Positions 1-9,733 are shown, counted from the first letter of the stretch. The stretch is DNA of 64,000 bases from Bacteroides luti (GCF_900128905.1 NZ_FQTV01000003.1:1-64000); one strand, 5' to 3'. Notes: a model not told the origin generated them from the letters alone. Made by a program: numbers and translations.

Positions 1-396
1 AGCCGGTCACGAGGGGCCTACCCTCATCTTGTACATAGTTGCAAATATTGCTTGCCAGCAATATTTTTCACGGCACACACCCTCACTCCCTCACTTTTTG
101 AAAGTAACAATTTGATTTTATGATACATAAATAAGTGATGGTAGCATTTTCATCCCTAACTATACTCTCACTTTTGGGGGCTACCCTCACTATTTCGGGT
201 TGTTTTAAGCTAATTTTTTGCAGTTTTAGTGCAACGTTATGCTTTACCATGAAGCAGCAGCAATAAACTGGGCATGATCTTGGCATATTTTATTACTCCG
301 AATGCTCTAAAAGGTCTCGAAAAAGTGAGAGCAGGTACTTCTTGCGAGGGTAAAGTGAGGTTTGGGATGCTACATATACTAATAAAAGACTAATCT
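1..396. other. non-coding stretch, no supported gene
   Basis: No gene can be supported here. The plus-strand word CCCTCAC recurs at about 80-86, 88-94 and 184-190, with CCCTCA at 21-26 and a G-rich counterpart near 346-360. A weak open frame on the minus strand at 83-286 has no recognisable similarity, no credible start context and an odd residue composition. The stretch lies downstream of the mutarotase gene, so it may hold its 3' untranslated region and the end of whatever lies to the left of the window. I see no clear hairpin terminator. Confidence 0.5.
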
Positions 397-774
397 TTAT
401 AAATGAAATATTTCATCCATCAATTTCCATTTTTCAGAAGAAGTAGCACCAGGAGAAGAAATCTGGAACATCGACATATACTCTTCCCATTCAGCTTGCC
501 GGGGAAGAGTAGCAAGCTTAGACATTGCACTATCCCAATCAAAATCCAAAGGAGTTTCTACAATCATAAATAGTCTTGTACCTAAAAGAAATATTTGCAT
601 TTCAAGAATACCAACCTCACAAATTCCCGTTTTAATTTCAGGCCAAATATCTGCATGACGTTTTACATATTCAGCAATCAATGCTGAATCATTTTTTAGA
701 TCTAATGTCTGACAATAACGTTTAACAGGTTGATGATAGTCCTTAACATTGTATCCGCTTTCTCTTGTGTTCAT
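397..774 (-). CDS. rhaM: L-rhamnose/L-fucose mutarotase family protein (RhaM-like)
   Basis: A 125-residue protein of the RhaM/DUF718 mutarotase family, small cytoplasmic ferredoxin-like enzymes that interconvert the alpha and beta anomers of L-rhamnose or related 6-deoxysugars. Visible family marks are the N-terminal YCQTLDLKND strand, the YVKRHADIWPEI segment carrying a conserved histidine (His40), the central LLGTRLFMIVET strand and the FDWD motif. The length is slightly above the usual ~105-110 residues because of an N-terminal extension of about 17 residues, so a later start is possible. It lies 44 bases downstream of the WecA-like gene on the same strand, so the two are probably co-transcribed. 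The family is clear; rhamnose versus fucose specificity is not. Confidence 0.85.
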   Translation of the reverse strand: MNTRESGYNVKDYHQPVKRYCQTLDLKNDSALIAEYVKRHADIWPEIKTGICEVGILEMQIFLLGTRLFMIVETPLDFDWDSAMSKLATLPRQAEWEEYMSMFQISSPGATSSEKWKLMDEIFHL

Positions 775-818
775 ATAGCATTAAAATAAAATTTGTGTTT
801 TCGAAAATATTAAAGAAA

Positions 819-1940
819 TCAGTTTAAAGCCTTATTCTTCATAGCTAACATAATGTTTAAAATCTGCACAAAGCCTAACCAAAGAAGAATATCAATGACA
901 AACATGATATTAATATTTAAGAGATGTAATAACATTACATTCATAAAAACTAACAAGCCAGCACAAACCACAAGACTTACCATTACTTTGCGATGAGAAA
1001 AACCTAAATCAAGTAATTTGTGGTGAATATGTCTTCTATCTGGTAAAAACATTGATTTCCCTACAAAAACACGCTCCAACATAACTCTTAAAGCATCAAA
1101 AACAGGAACAAATAGTGCTGATAAAGCTATTAACACTGGAGAATCAAACAAAGAATAATTATGTCCCAAATCAGCCATAGCAAATCTTATCCCTAGATAT
1201 GCTAATAAAAATCCTAAAGTTAGTGATCCTGTATCCCCCATAAAGACCTTTCTTGATGTATTGAATACGTTATAATAGAAAAACGGAATCAGAATTCCGA
1301 CTAAGATAATACATATCAATGAATAAAAGAACATTCCTCTTAAGAAGAACAATATTCCAAATGAGATAAGTGCTACCCCTGAAATACCAGATGCTAAACC
1401 ATCCGCTCCATCAATAAAGTTGATTGCATTCGTAATAAACACAATAAGAAATATTGTAAATAGCATTCCTATCCAATCAGAAATTTCCCAAATGCCAAAC
1501 AAACCATTGAAATTATTAATATAAAGTCCTCCTGATACCAAAAGAGTAGCCGCTAAAAATTGAACAATCATTTTATGACGATAACGAGATCCAACAAGAT
1601 CGTCTTTAAAGCCAACTCCTAAAAGTAATGTATTACCGATAATTAGTCCAAACATTTTTCTCAAAGCCGGTTCTAAAGAAGCTAAAGAATCATCCGCTTG
1701 AAATTTAACAAGAATTAATATACTCACCGAAAAAACAAACAACATTATAGGGAAAAAAGAAACACCCGCCAATCGTGGTATTGGTTGTTCATGAGACTTT
1801 CTTGCATTGGGTAAATCATAAAGATTTTTCTTCTTAGCAATATAAATGATACTAGGCAAAACCATCATTTCCAATACAACAGCAGAAAATAAAGAAAAAA
1901 TTAACAATCCAATTAAGAAAGAGAGGTTATATATTATCAT
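819..1940 (-). CDS. WecA/TagO-type undecaprenyl-phosphate sugar-1-phosphate transferase
   Basis: A 373-residue polytopic inner-membrane protein of the MraY/WecA family. It transfers a HexNAc-1-phosphate from a UDP-sugar to undecaprenyl phosphate, the priming step of many surface glycans. The diagnostic cytoplasmic motifs are present and in order: the acidic pair in FKDD (residues 111-114), NFIDGADGLASG (174-185), FMGDTGSL (233-240) and the basic RRHIHHKL segment (302-309, HIHH at 304-307) typical of the WecA branch. About ten hydrophobic segments are visible. It heads a short operon with the mutarotase. Given the polysaccharide locus to the right, it may supply the lipid-linked first sugar, but that link is inferred. 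The family call is very secure; the exact acceptor sugar is not known. Confidence 0.92.
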   Translation of the reverse strand: MIIYNLSFLIGLLIFSLFSAVVLEMMVLPSIIYIAKKKNLYDLPNARKSHEQPIPRLAGVSFFPIMLFVFSVSILILVKFQADDSLASLEPALRKMFGLIIGNTLLLGVGFKDDLVGSRYRHKMIVQFLAATLLVSGGLYINNFNGLFGIWEISDWIGMLFTIFLIVFITNAINFIDGADGLASGISGVALISFGILFFLRGMFFYSLICIILVGILIPFFYYNVFNTSRKVFMGDTGSLTLGFLLAYLGIRFAMADLGHNYSLFDSPVLIALSALFVPVFDALRVMLERVFVGKSMFLPDRRHIHHKLLDLGFSHRKVMVSLVVCAGLLVFMNVMLLHLLNINIMFVIDILLWLGFVQILNIMLAMKNKALN

Positions 1941-2208
1941 AATATAATCAATATTATATCTATCAGATTAAACTAAATTTTGAACGAAGATACAAAAAAA
2001 AAATAAAACAAACTAACCAATTTAAAATAGATAAGAAGAACTTATTGCTAAAATAAACAAAACAATATTGTCAATTATTTTATTTACAGACATTCAACTT
2101 GAGTATAAAAGCCCCAAAAAACATAAAAGATCATTCTAAATTATAAACAGTAAAATTCTAGAGTTAGTTATAATTACAAATAATAATATAAGTATCAGGA
2201 GAAAAGAG

Positions 2209-2862
2209 TTAAAGTCTATCACCGACTCTTTTAGAAAGGAGTTGAATTACAAAATAATTATCCTTACCATGTATAGTCCTACATTGTCCCCCAAAAGCTC
2301 TGCCGGAAATCAAAATCTCAACATTTTGTTTTTTAAATACAATTCCAGCTTTTTCCCACAATCTAAAAATTCCAAGAGCTCGTTGGTATGACAAATGATA
2401 AGCCTGATCAGAGTTACGTGGGATATTATTATCACACCAGCTTCCCAAATGTCCTTCAACAATTAATAAAAAAGAAGCCCTCCAATCGGCCTTATTTACT
2501 CTGTTTATATAAGCTTCAAGAGAATGACCAGCAACAATCATTTCCTTTAAATACGCTTCTTTAAGTTCTGAACTGTTACAGACAAAAATTTCTTTTCCTT
2601 TTAAGGCTCTTACTATAAATTTATTACAAGATGGCAAATACTCAAATACTGTATCCGAGGCTAATGATTCAATTTCATTATTCACTCTTCTTGTATGTAG
2701 ATATTCTTTTTCCAACCCTTTTAAACGTTTATTTTGCTCTGTTATCTCTATCGTATTTTGGGTAAATACCTTAAAACTTAAGCCAAACAATACAAGCATG
2801 ATAACAAACATAATTGTTAACAAGCCTACAAAAGCCGGCCAAAAAAGATCTTTCCTCTTCAT
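2209..2862 (-). CDS. MotB/ZorB-like membrane protein with OmpA-like C-terminus
   Basis: A 217-residue protein with one N-terminal membrane helix (about residues 9-31), a short coiled linker and a C-terminal OmpA-like region with a VEGH strand, the RALGIFRLW helix and a final strand. This matches MotB/ZorB-type subunits, which pair with MotA/ZorA five-helix channels and hold peptidoglycan. The start FWPAFVGLLT aligns with the family pattern FWPSFxDLMT (MotB AYADFMT), but the ion-carrying aspartate position is a glycine here (Gly15). It is the last gene of the six-gene operon, 8 bases after the ZorA-like gene. The architecture is secure. Whether it is part of a working ion-driven motor is doubtful without the aspartate. 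The nearest known system is Zorya, but no ZorC, ZorD or ZorE homologue is seen. Confidence 0.75.
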   Translation of the reverse strand: MKRKDLFWPAFVGLLTIMFVIMLVLFGLSFKVFTQNTIEITEQNKRLKGLEKEYLHTRRVNNEIESLASDTVFEYLPSCNKFIVRALKGKEIFVCNSSELKEAYLKEMIVAGHSLEAYINRVNKADWRASFLLIVEGHLGSWCDNNIPRNSDQAYHLSYQRALGIFRLWEKAGIVFKKQNVEILISGRAFGGQCRTIHGKDNYFVIQLLSKRVGDRL

Positions 2863-2870
2863 ATTATACT

Positions 2871-4232
2871 TTATCCTTCCGCATCATTATCAACATCATC
2901 GGTAAAAATTGTCTCTGATCTAATTGATTTCACATCATTACTAATGTTAGAAACTACGTTTATCAGAGATTCTTCTTTCTTTGTATAAGAATCCAATGTT
3001 TCATTCAGTCTTTTAATCTCTTCGGAGATTGTATCAAGTTTGGTTAATTTTTGGAACGGACTATCATTATTGGTTATTTCAAAGGCATTTTTTATAGCTG
3101 TTTCAAAGTTGTCAACTAAAGAGCGTACATGTTTCACATTTGCTTTCAGATATTCTTCAACCATTTCATTACTCTGATTTGTGTAGTTTTCAATCAGAGA
3201 TTGTTTCTTATCCAGATCATCCAGATGTCTTTGTACCAGATTCAACTGCCTAGATCCCAGCAACTGACTTTCATTAATTGTTTCGCCTAGTACGTTTACA
3301 CTGTTTTCAAATGTAGAAACACGGTCCAGCAGTTTGTGCATGCTTGTTACAAACTGCGTACTATTCGCCATTAATTCATTTAAGTCTTTTTGTTTGCGGA
3401 TAAAATCATCCATTTCTGGCAGTATTTTCTCAACCCGGTTGAATGTTTCCGTATTAACCTTGATCAGATCCTGGAATTTACTGCCATACAGCTCACTCAG
3501 AATCTGCTTCTGAGTTCCCATCCCTTCAGCAATTGTCTGCATGTTAGCTGCAAGACTGACAACGATGTTGTTTATGTTTCCAATATTATCAGAAAAGACT
3601 GTATTAAAATTATCGAGCGTACCTTTCAATCGCCCCAAAGCATCCACAATATTACTTCCCATTCCGGGTAATAACTTTGTCTGAACGAAAGTGTAATAGT
3701 GATTCTTCTTTCTATCTCTGTGTCTTACCGCACTGGTTAGTCTATAGTTGGCAACGGTAGATAAAAGTAACCCTAGAAAACTAGACACCAAAGCAATAAC
3801 TACTCCCCATAAAAAACTATGTATTCCATCTTCACTGAAAATACCAAGAAAGTTCATAGAGAATAATCCCACTGCCACACCAACGAACGTTCCCATTAGT
3901 CCCACATACAAAGGTATAGGAATCTCAGATGTAACCTCTGATTCTTTCGAAGTCGAAATTCTTTCCGAAAGATTCTGAATAACATAGAAATCGACTGTTC
4001 CCTGATTTTCTTTCAAATAAGTATTGGTAGCATGAATAATAGCCCCAAATTCTTTGGAAATTTTACTGTGTACACTAATTATCTGAGTCCCAAATTCATT
4101 CGATATCCCCAACGAGCCAATTGAAGGATATATATTTTTAAGGGTTCTTATTCCAACAGCTGTCTTCAAAAAAAAGATCAGCTGAATCCATACAACAACA
4201 GATATGATAATTATTGTTACACTTATATCCAT
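2871..4232 (-). CDS. MotA/ZorA-like membrane protein with long cytoplasmic tail
   Basis: A 453-residue protein with a first membrane helix at about residues 4-23, a cytoplasmic segment, then a helical pair at about 105-130 and 137-162. The glycine-rich sequence PLYVGLMGTFVGVAVG is typical of MotA/TolQ/ExbB channel subunits. Residues ~190-440 form a long predicted helical tail rich in heptad-like spacing (SLAANMQTIAEGMGTQ and following), as in ZorA of Zorya defence, where a pentamer tail projects into the cytoplasm. It ends in an acidic tip (DDVDNDAEG). It sits between the actin-like gene (59-base gap) and the ZorB-like gene (8-base gap), so it should form a complex with the latter. The channel-family call rests on topology and the glycine-rich helix; the resemblance to ZorA is in layout, not proven homology. 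Confidence 0.75.
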   Translation of the reverse strand: MDISVTIIIISVVVWIQLIFFLKTAVGIRTLKNIYPSIGSLGISNEFGTQIISVHSKISKEFGAIIHATNTYLKENQGTVDFYVIQNLSERISTSKESEVTSEIPIPLYVGLMGTFVGVAVGLFSMNFLGIFSEDGIHSFLWGVVIALVSSFLGLLLSTVANYRLTSAVRHRDRKKNHYYTFVQTKLLPGMGSNIVDALGRLKGTLDNFNTVFSDNIGNINNIVVSLAANMQTIAEGMGTQKQILSELYGSKFQDLIKVNTETFNRVEKILPEMDDFIRKQKDLNELMANSTQFVTSMHKLLDRVSTFENSVNVLGETINESQLLGSRQLNLVQRHLDDLDKKQSLIENYTNQSNEMVEEYLKANVKHVRSLVDNFETAIKNAFEITNNDSPFQKLTKLDTISEEIKRLNETLDSYTKKEESLINVVSNISNDVKSIRSETIFTDDVDNDAEG

Positions 4233-4291
4233 AATTACACTTTAAGAAAGACCTCAAGCAAGCGTTGCAGCCTTTAAATATTTTATTCGTA

Positions 4292-7200
4292 CTATTTAAA
4301 AATAACCTTTCCCTTTTTCTGAACTTCCCATTTATTATCATTCAAATGCAATCGGGCCGGTTCAATCTCCTTCACGACTTTGCAATCGGATGTAGGATAT
4401 TCGTCAAATTCATGAAATGGTTTTATCCAGTTTTCCACATTCGGAATCATCTTTGACGACGTACTATCACTCGAAATAAGAGAAAGAGAGGCTACCGTCG
4501 GTTTTTCCGTCTCTACCATAATTCTATAAATAGAATCCAGACGTTGTTCTTTCGACAGATTTTTATGATAGAAGAATCCATAACCATCCATATTCTTGGC
4601 ATAATAAATCTCTTTATTGATAAATAAATCAAGATCTTCTTTAGTGAAACCAGTCATAAAATCTATTAGCCCTACTATAGGATAGAAGAACAAAGTCTCT
4701 GAAAGTTCTGCATCATCTGCCAGAATCTTTGTATATTTGGAGAAACCGTTATTATAATACCCCTCAACTTTACTTATTAACAAGCCTTCGAACGCTTTAA
4801 GATTTATATTCTCATTAAATTCTCTGCCCAGATGCAATTCAACAAACATTTTACAGTACAACCCGATAAAAGATTTCACATTTTCGATAATACTGCTTCT
4901 CAATTCGTCTCTTTTCTCTCCGCGAACTTCTTTGTAGGTATGGAAATTATGTTTATCCGAATAATCAAGCTGACATCCCAAAAAAAGTGAATTTGATAAT
5001 ATTACCGGATTATCCTTGTACAATCCGCCGTAGCAAGTAGATTCTTTTCTGTCGGTTGTAGGAAGAACAATCTGGATTTTACGCCCCTTTACACCAAATA
5101 TTTCTTCGAATATAAAGCTGCAATATTCACCGATAATCTTTTGATTTCGACTTAATAAGTCGATATACTTACTGCCATTGCCACTGAATATAATGCACGA
5201 AGGATAATCTTCACCGGAATCTTTCATAAACTGAGCCGCATGATACATCAAAGCCGAAAGGTGAAAAAGAAATATCTTTTTATATACCCCGTTAGATAAC
5301 TGATCACTGATCTTAGAAGCATTTTCATTGGCAAACCAGAAATTAATAATCTCGGCCGAACTATATTTCTCATTCGTCAGATATTGTTTGTTTAGTCCAT
5401 TCAGATTGGTGGACTTAAAGTTTTCCGTAATCTTTTTCTGAATACTCTTGTATATACCATTCTCCTTCACATTCGAGAAAGCATTATACCCATTTCTCCA
5501 CAAATCATTGCAGGCAAAGTTTACAGAGGTACCTTTTACCGGCACTTCATTCTTAAAGATCATAAAATCGGTAGATCCACCTCCAATATCAACAGTTAGC
5601 ACGGAGTTATTATCCTCAAGGATGCCACAGTTCCTGTAATAGTAATAAGGAGCCTCAGATTCGGTTACATTGTAAAGCTCAGCCCTCCTTCCAAAGAGTT
5701 CTTTATAATTTCTTTCCCACATTCGCTTATAGTTTTCTTTGGTCGTTTGTGAGAAACTCAGCGGGTTAAACCATGTCATCTTTGTCAATTCAGGATTTCC
5801 ACCGTTCAACAGTATTTTATACTTCACCATTCGCAGAATTTCATTGATAAAGATGGATACCCGCTCTTTATCCTTTTCCACTTCACTCCATTTTATATTG
5901 CTGACTATATGCTGTTCTTTCCTTATTTCACGCTTCTCGTAAGTAAATGAGATATTACTGTTATCAAGTAATTTCAGATCACCGGTTTCATTAACCTTCT
6001 CACACAAGGCAGTACGAATAGGAAAGCTGTATTTCTCATTTTCCTTACTCATGATAACAGAAGGAATAAATTCCGAAGCCTGAATATCAAGTGCCGATTC
6101 GTCAAATCCAAAGAACTCCTCGTACAAAGAGGTTATCTTCTTTTCGTTTCCTTCGTTATTAGCCGGAGAATGCAACATCACCACTTGACGGTCATCAGGC
6201 GAGATAATAAATGGTTTAGGTTTAAAACCATTATCCCCAGTAAATGCAATAAACGTATTTGTTGTTCCAAAATCAACTGCTACGTGAAACTCCCTCGGAC
6301 CAATTTTCTTTTTATTCCACTTCGGGATAATCAAACTCTCAGCCTTATGCGTAAAATCAATCGGGAATGATAAGCGCATTAAAGAAAAAGTGGTATTATT
6401 AACCTGATAGAACACCGATCCCAAATCACTGTTTTCATCAATTGCTCTTCGTTCATAACGGGTACAATAAATGTTCATCGAGTCATTTTTATCTACCTCC
6501 TGAATAGGCTGATAATAGTCGTTCACTTTCCGGAAAAAAGTGAGGTTATATAAAGAAACAGGCATTCTTTTTTCGGCATCTGCAATAGCGAGCATTACCT
6601 TGTAATAATCATTATCCTGAGTTGGTTTGTCATTGGCATCTACCACCTGTAAAAATGGGAATATACCCAGATTGACATTGGCAACATATTCTTCGAGAGC
6701 TATAATAGTATACTTTTCTTCAGCATTATCAGTGCTGATTTGTGTTCTGTACACCTGAGTTTTCTGTTTATTATCGCCAGGTAATGTCAGCAGAACCTTT
6801 ACCTCTTTAGCCGACTCCTGATATTCAATTTTAAGTTTATGGTAATCAATACTATTTAGAGCCTCAACACGTAAAGGCAATAAATAATCGTAATTCCGTT
6901 CTTCCTTATCATTAATATAAGTACCACAAACAAAACTTTCTGTGTCAATCTTAAAACGAACTTTTATAAGATGGTCGGTAAAGAAATTCATTGAGTTGAC
7001 TCCTGTACTTTTACCAATCTCTACTCCATTTATAGAAACCGTACTATTATCTTCACTCACCACAGATTTTGTTTCTACCGGATCAATAGTGCTCAAATCA
7101 ATTCTTGAGGCCCAGTATTTTATATAATTTCTAAAATTAGCAATATGATCGGAAGTACATTTCTCTACAATGTTGAGCACATACTTCTGAAACAAAACAT

Positions 7201-7825
7201 CTCTCTCTTCGAACAAACGAATACCTGTAAAGTACTTCTTTTTATTATTCGGATTTACCAAGTCAAAACTCTCCTGATAGCCGGGATTCATAAATGTTTT
7301 ATCCTCGTATTTATCAAGATTTGGAGTAGTAAAGAAGAATGTAAAAGGTGATGAACCTGCCAGAATCTGATTTTTATATTTTATTAGAACAAACTCATTC
7401 ACTTCACCAAAGGAGTTATCTGTAAGATAGCTCTCCAGGGAGTTAGCGAAATGATTTGATTCCACACTCCGAAGTTCGTGAAGTCCTTTCTGCTTGTTCC
7501 ATACCCTAATTCTGACTTCCTCTTTTTTATCTTCGTGATACTTTAGATTAAAGAGAATCTCGAATGCATCCAGACAGTCGGATACTATAAATTTATAGCA
7601 TTCTCCGCAATTATTTGTTTTGTTCAGCAAGTCATAGGTAAGCATGGAAAACGCATCGTTCACCACATAAAGTCGGGCCAACGGAGAAGGAACAGCATTC
7701 AGTGCTTTGCCGTTCTTAGTACTCTTATCCTTCACCTTTCCGGCAATCATCCCCTGATTAATTGGTCCACATGGACTCCATTCGCTTTTGGAAGCACCGG
7801 TTGCGCATATATTCAGTTCTTTCAT
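4292..7825 (-). CDS. large protein with actin/Hsp70-type ATPase core
   Basis: A 1177-residue soluble protein. The C-terminal two thirds carry the three signatures of the actin/Hsp70 ATPase fold: phosphate-1 VDFGTTNT (517-524), phosphate-2 VDIGGGSTDF (745-754) and an adenosine-type motif FSGNGSKYI (880-888). The first ~500 residues are not recognised. They look beta-rich and have no membrane segment. The size and late placement of the ATPase core differ from DnaK, MreB and FtsA and recall SrfB-type bacterial actin relatives, though I cannot confirm that by eye. It lies 7 bases downstream of the tubulin-like gene and 59 bases before the ZorA-like gene. Likely role: a nucleotide-switch or filament component driving or gating the neighbouring membrane proteins. 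Fold confidence is high; role is inferred. Confidence 0.8.
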   Translation of the reverse strand: MKELNICATGASKSEWSPCGPINQGMIAGKVKDKSTKNGKALNAVPSPLARLYVVNDAFSMLTYDLLNKTNNCGECYKFIVSDCLDAFEILFNLKYHEDKKEEVRIRVWNKQKGLHELRSVESNHFANSLESYLTDNSFGEVNEFVLIKYKNQILAGSSPFTFFFTTPNLDKYEDKTFMNPGYQESFDLVNPNNKKKYFTGIRLFEERDVLFQKYVLNIVEKCTSDHIANFRNYIKYWASRIDLSTIDPVETKSVVSEDNSTVSINGVEIGKSTGVNSMNFFTDHLIKVRFKIDTESFVCGTYINDKEERNYDYLLPLRVEALNSIDYHKLKIEYQESAKEVKVLLTLPGDNKQKTQVYRTQISTDNAEEKYTIIALEEYVANVNLGIFPFLQVVDANDKPTQDNDYYKVMLAIADAEKRMPVSLYNLTFFRKVNDYYQPIQEVDKNDSMNIYCTRYERRAIDENSDLGSVFYQVNNTTFSLMRLSFPIDFTHKAESLIIPKWNKKKIGPREFHVAVDFGTTNTFIAFTGDNGFKPKPFIISPDDRQVVMLHSPANNEGNEKKITSLYEEFFGFDESALDIQASEFIPSVIMSKENEKYSFPIRTALCEKVNETGDLKLLDNSNISFTYEKREIRKEQHIVSNIKWSEVEKDKERVSIFINEILRMVKYKILLNGGNPELTKMTWFNPLSFSQTTKENYKRMWERNYKELFGRRAELYNVTESEAPYYYYRNCGILEDNNSVLTVDIGGGSTDFMIFKNEVPVKGTSVNFACNDLWRNGYNAFSNVKENGIYKSIQKKITENFKSTNLNGLNKQYLTNEKYSSAEIINFWFANENASKISDQLSNGVYKKIFLFHLSALMYHAAQFMKDSGEDYPSCIIFSGNGSKYIDLLSRNQKIIGEYCSFIFEEIFGVKGRKIQIVLPTTDRKESTCYGGLYKDNPVILSNSLFLGCQLDYSDKHNFHTYKEVRGEKRDELRSSIIENVKSFIGLYCKMFVELHLGREFNENINLKAFEGLLISKVEGYYNNGFSKYTKILADDAELSETLFFYPIVGLIDFMTGFTKEDLDLFINKEIYYAKNMDGYGFFYHKNLSKEQRLDSIYRIMVETEKPTVASLSLISSDSTSSKMIPNVENWIKPFHEFDEYPTSDCKVVKEIEPARLHLNDNKWEVQKKGKVIFK

Positions 7826-7832
7826 AGCCGTA

Positions 7833-9293
7833 TCACTTTACAAACTTATTTATATTATCAATCGCCTCATACATCATCTCCGTATACTTCTCGTAAAGAT
7901 TATCCATATTTCGCATCTTATATTTCTTTTCAAGAAGAATCATTTCGTGCAAATAGTAAGATAGTCCATACGGGATTTTAGACCACAAACATCTCTTCTT
8001 ATTTGTAAACTCATGCCCCAGAAGTGGAAAACTCTTCAAAACATTGTTTCCTTCTAGCAGGAAGGGAGCAAACGATCTGTCGTTATCACTTAGTTCATGA
8101 AGCCACTTATAGAATTCTCCATTAAACTCATCAAGTAATAAAAAGAATCCACTGTTGTAGAAAGTATCATTAAAACCGGAAGTCTTTCTTAGCGGGAAAT
8201 CCCTTTCTCCTTTTGCCAATTGATTCACCATTGTAAAGGTGTAATAATTCAGCAATGAATAGATATATTCCTGATGAGCCATACCAATATTATCCCAGTT
8301 CATCACCTCTGAATTATTATCTATGCAAATGCTGTAATATTCAGTCTTCCTGTCGGCCGGCATTTTATTCTGCTCTGCCGGAGTGCTTTTAATATAATGA
8401 AAGACCGAAGTAGCTGCCATAAACTCAATAAAGTGAGTACCGTTCTTTTGCAGTTCCTCATCATTGGTATAGGGTTTCTGTTGCTTATCATCGGCTATGT
8501 AATAAAGGCTGTCTACTTTCAGTTCTTTATCATAATAACTTAGCGCAGCCTTTGTTTTTGTGATAAAGCAACTGGAATTAATATCATTATTCGGATCTTC
8601 TTTTTTGGGAGGAGTCAGTTCAAAATAAGGCATTACAGCAATGGCGCCAATGCTGGCATTCTGAAGATAAGCATTGCCACACGAACGTATTTTCTTTACC
8701 AGTAAAGGAAAACCACTTGCACCTGTACCTCCAAAAACAGATGCAACAATAAATATCTTGTCCCCTTGACCGAACTTAGAAGTTAAGTCTTGAAACCAGT
8801 TTTGGTCTTCAAAGTTGTCCAGCACCACACACCCCACATTGGGGCTTCCCTTAAAGCCAACAGCAAGCGATCTATTTATATTCGATTCTGAGTAAAGCAG
8901 ATTAATAAGATCTTGACTCACGGAATCGGTAGACAACTTGCTCTTCTTTATAAACTCACCGAAACTGCAATCCAGACGAAGATCGTAATCAAAATTAGAG
9001 TTTTCATCATCGTTTGCACCTAGATTACCTAAAGACACAATCCGGGTATGAAAGAAATTATCCTGCATCAAAGCACCTCTCGCAATCATGCTCCTAATCT
9101 GGCAATACCTATCAAGCGACTTCTTGCAATTGGTAAATTCGTCCAGCGATTTATGCGGATCAATAAGGACAGGGATAATATCCTCGTTCTCACCTTTCTC
9201 GTTGAGGGCTTTATAACCCGAAGCAAGAAGCATTGTCAGAGATTTCATTACCCTGAGCCCGGTTCCACCGATACAAAACAGAAATGTACTCAT
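7833..9293 (-). CDS. tubulin/FtsZ-like GTPase (Tubulin_2-type)
   Basis: A 486-residue protein beginning with a Rossmann-like nucleotide loop, CIGGTGLRV (7-15), and carrying the tubulin signature FGGTGASG (187-194) after the hydrophobic strand KIFIVASV. These two landmarks at this spacing match the Tubulin_2-type bacterial relatives of tubulin and FtsZ. The protein bears no membrane segment and no classical FtsZ tail. The middle and C-terminal parts (about 230-486) are unlike FtsZ and probably replace the usual C-terminal domain. It sits between a three-helix membrane protein (2-base gap) and the actin-like gene (7-base gap), so translation is probably coupled. Inference: a GTP-binding, perhaps filament-forming, cytoplasmic part of the same machine. 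It is not a second cell-division FtsZ. Confidence 0.78.
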   Translation of the reverse strand: MSTFLFCIGGTGLRVMKSLTMLLASGYKALNEKGENEDIIPVLIDPHKSLDEFTNCKKSLDRYCQIRSMIARGALMQDNFFHTRIVSLGNLGANDDENSNFDYDLRLDCSFGEFIKKSKLSTDSVSQDLINLLYSESNINRSLAVGFKGSPNVGCVVLDNFEDQNWFQDLTSKFGQGDKIFIVASVFGGTGASGFPLLVKKIRSCGNAYLQNASIGAIAVMPYFELTPPKKEDPNNDINSSCFITKTKAALSYYDKELKVDSLYYIADDKQQKPYTNDEELQKNGTHFIEFMAATSVFHYIKSTPAEQNKMPADRKTEYYSICIDNNSEVMNWDNIGMAHQEYIYSLLNYYTFTMVNQLAKGERDFPLRKTSGFNDTFYNSGFFLLLDEFNGEFYKWLHELSDNDRSFAPFLLEGNNVLKSFPLLGHEFTNKKRCLWSKIPYGLSYYLHEMILLEKKYKMRNMDNLYEKYTEMMYEAIDNINKFVK

Positions 9294-9295
9294 AA

Positions 9296-9733
9296 TCAGA
9301 ATAATTTAAAGGGAGTAGTTTTTGCGTTTGTAAAGCCATTGAAAAAAACAGAAAGAAGAAAAAATACAATTATGCTGTACAGACAATTAATCGCCACAAT
9401 TCCAGCCGTATACTCTCCAAACGGGAAATTGATAGTCACCTTCGATTTTATGATAAAGTAGGTGGCTATACCAGTTAGCACAGTACAACATGCCCCACTT
9501 AGTACCCAATATTTGCTTTTGTAAAACAAGCCGGGCAAACTGTTGAGCCAAAGATAATAAATAGCCCATGCCGCAATAGCCAGTACAAACATTACAGCAC
9601 CAAGCGTGAAATATTGATTTTCGAACAGGATCTGTACTTTTTTTGCAGCTTCCATATCTACTTCATCGGGAGAAAAGCTGTTGATAAACTTAGACCATTT
9701 CCCTATTAATTGTTCCAATAAGAAGTCGTACAT
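9296..9733 (-). CDS. small three-helix membrane protein of the cytoskeletal operon
   Basis: A 145-residue protein I do not recognise. The first ~40 residues are soluble and amphipathic with a charged stretch (SPDEVDMEAAKK). Three hydrophobic segments follow at about 42-62, 76-95 and 107-131, with a short basic C-terminal end. It has no signal peptide cleavage site or lipobox. It is 17 bases downstream of the vWA lipoprotein gene and 2 bases upstream of the tubulin-like gene, so it clearly belongs to the operon. The position between an outer lipoprotein and a cytoplasmic GTPase suggests it docks cytoplasmic components to the inner membrane, but nothing in the sequence proves this. Confidence 0.7.
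   Translation of the reverse strand: MYDFLLEQLIGKWSKFINSFSPDEVDMEAAKKVQILFENQYFTLGAVMFVLAIAAWAIYYLWLNSLPGLFYKSKYWVLSGACCTVLTGIATYFIIKSKVTINFPFGEYTAGIVAINCLYSIIVFFLLSVFFNGFTNAKTTPFKLF

Noticed and set aside
83-286. A 67-codon minus-strand gene
   Set aside because: No recognisable similarity, low-complexity overlap with recurring CCCTCAC words and no start context.
7833-9293. A second cell-division FtsZ
   Set aside because: The signature is tubulin-like, but the C-terminal half and tail do not match FtsZ and the operon context is different.
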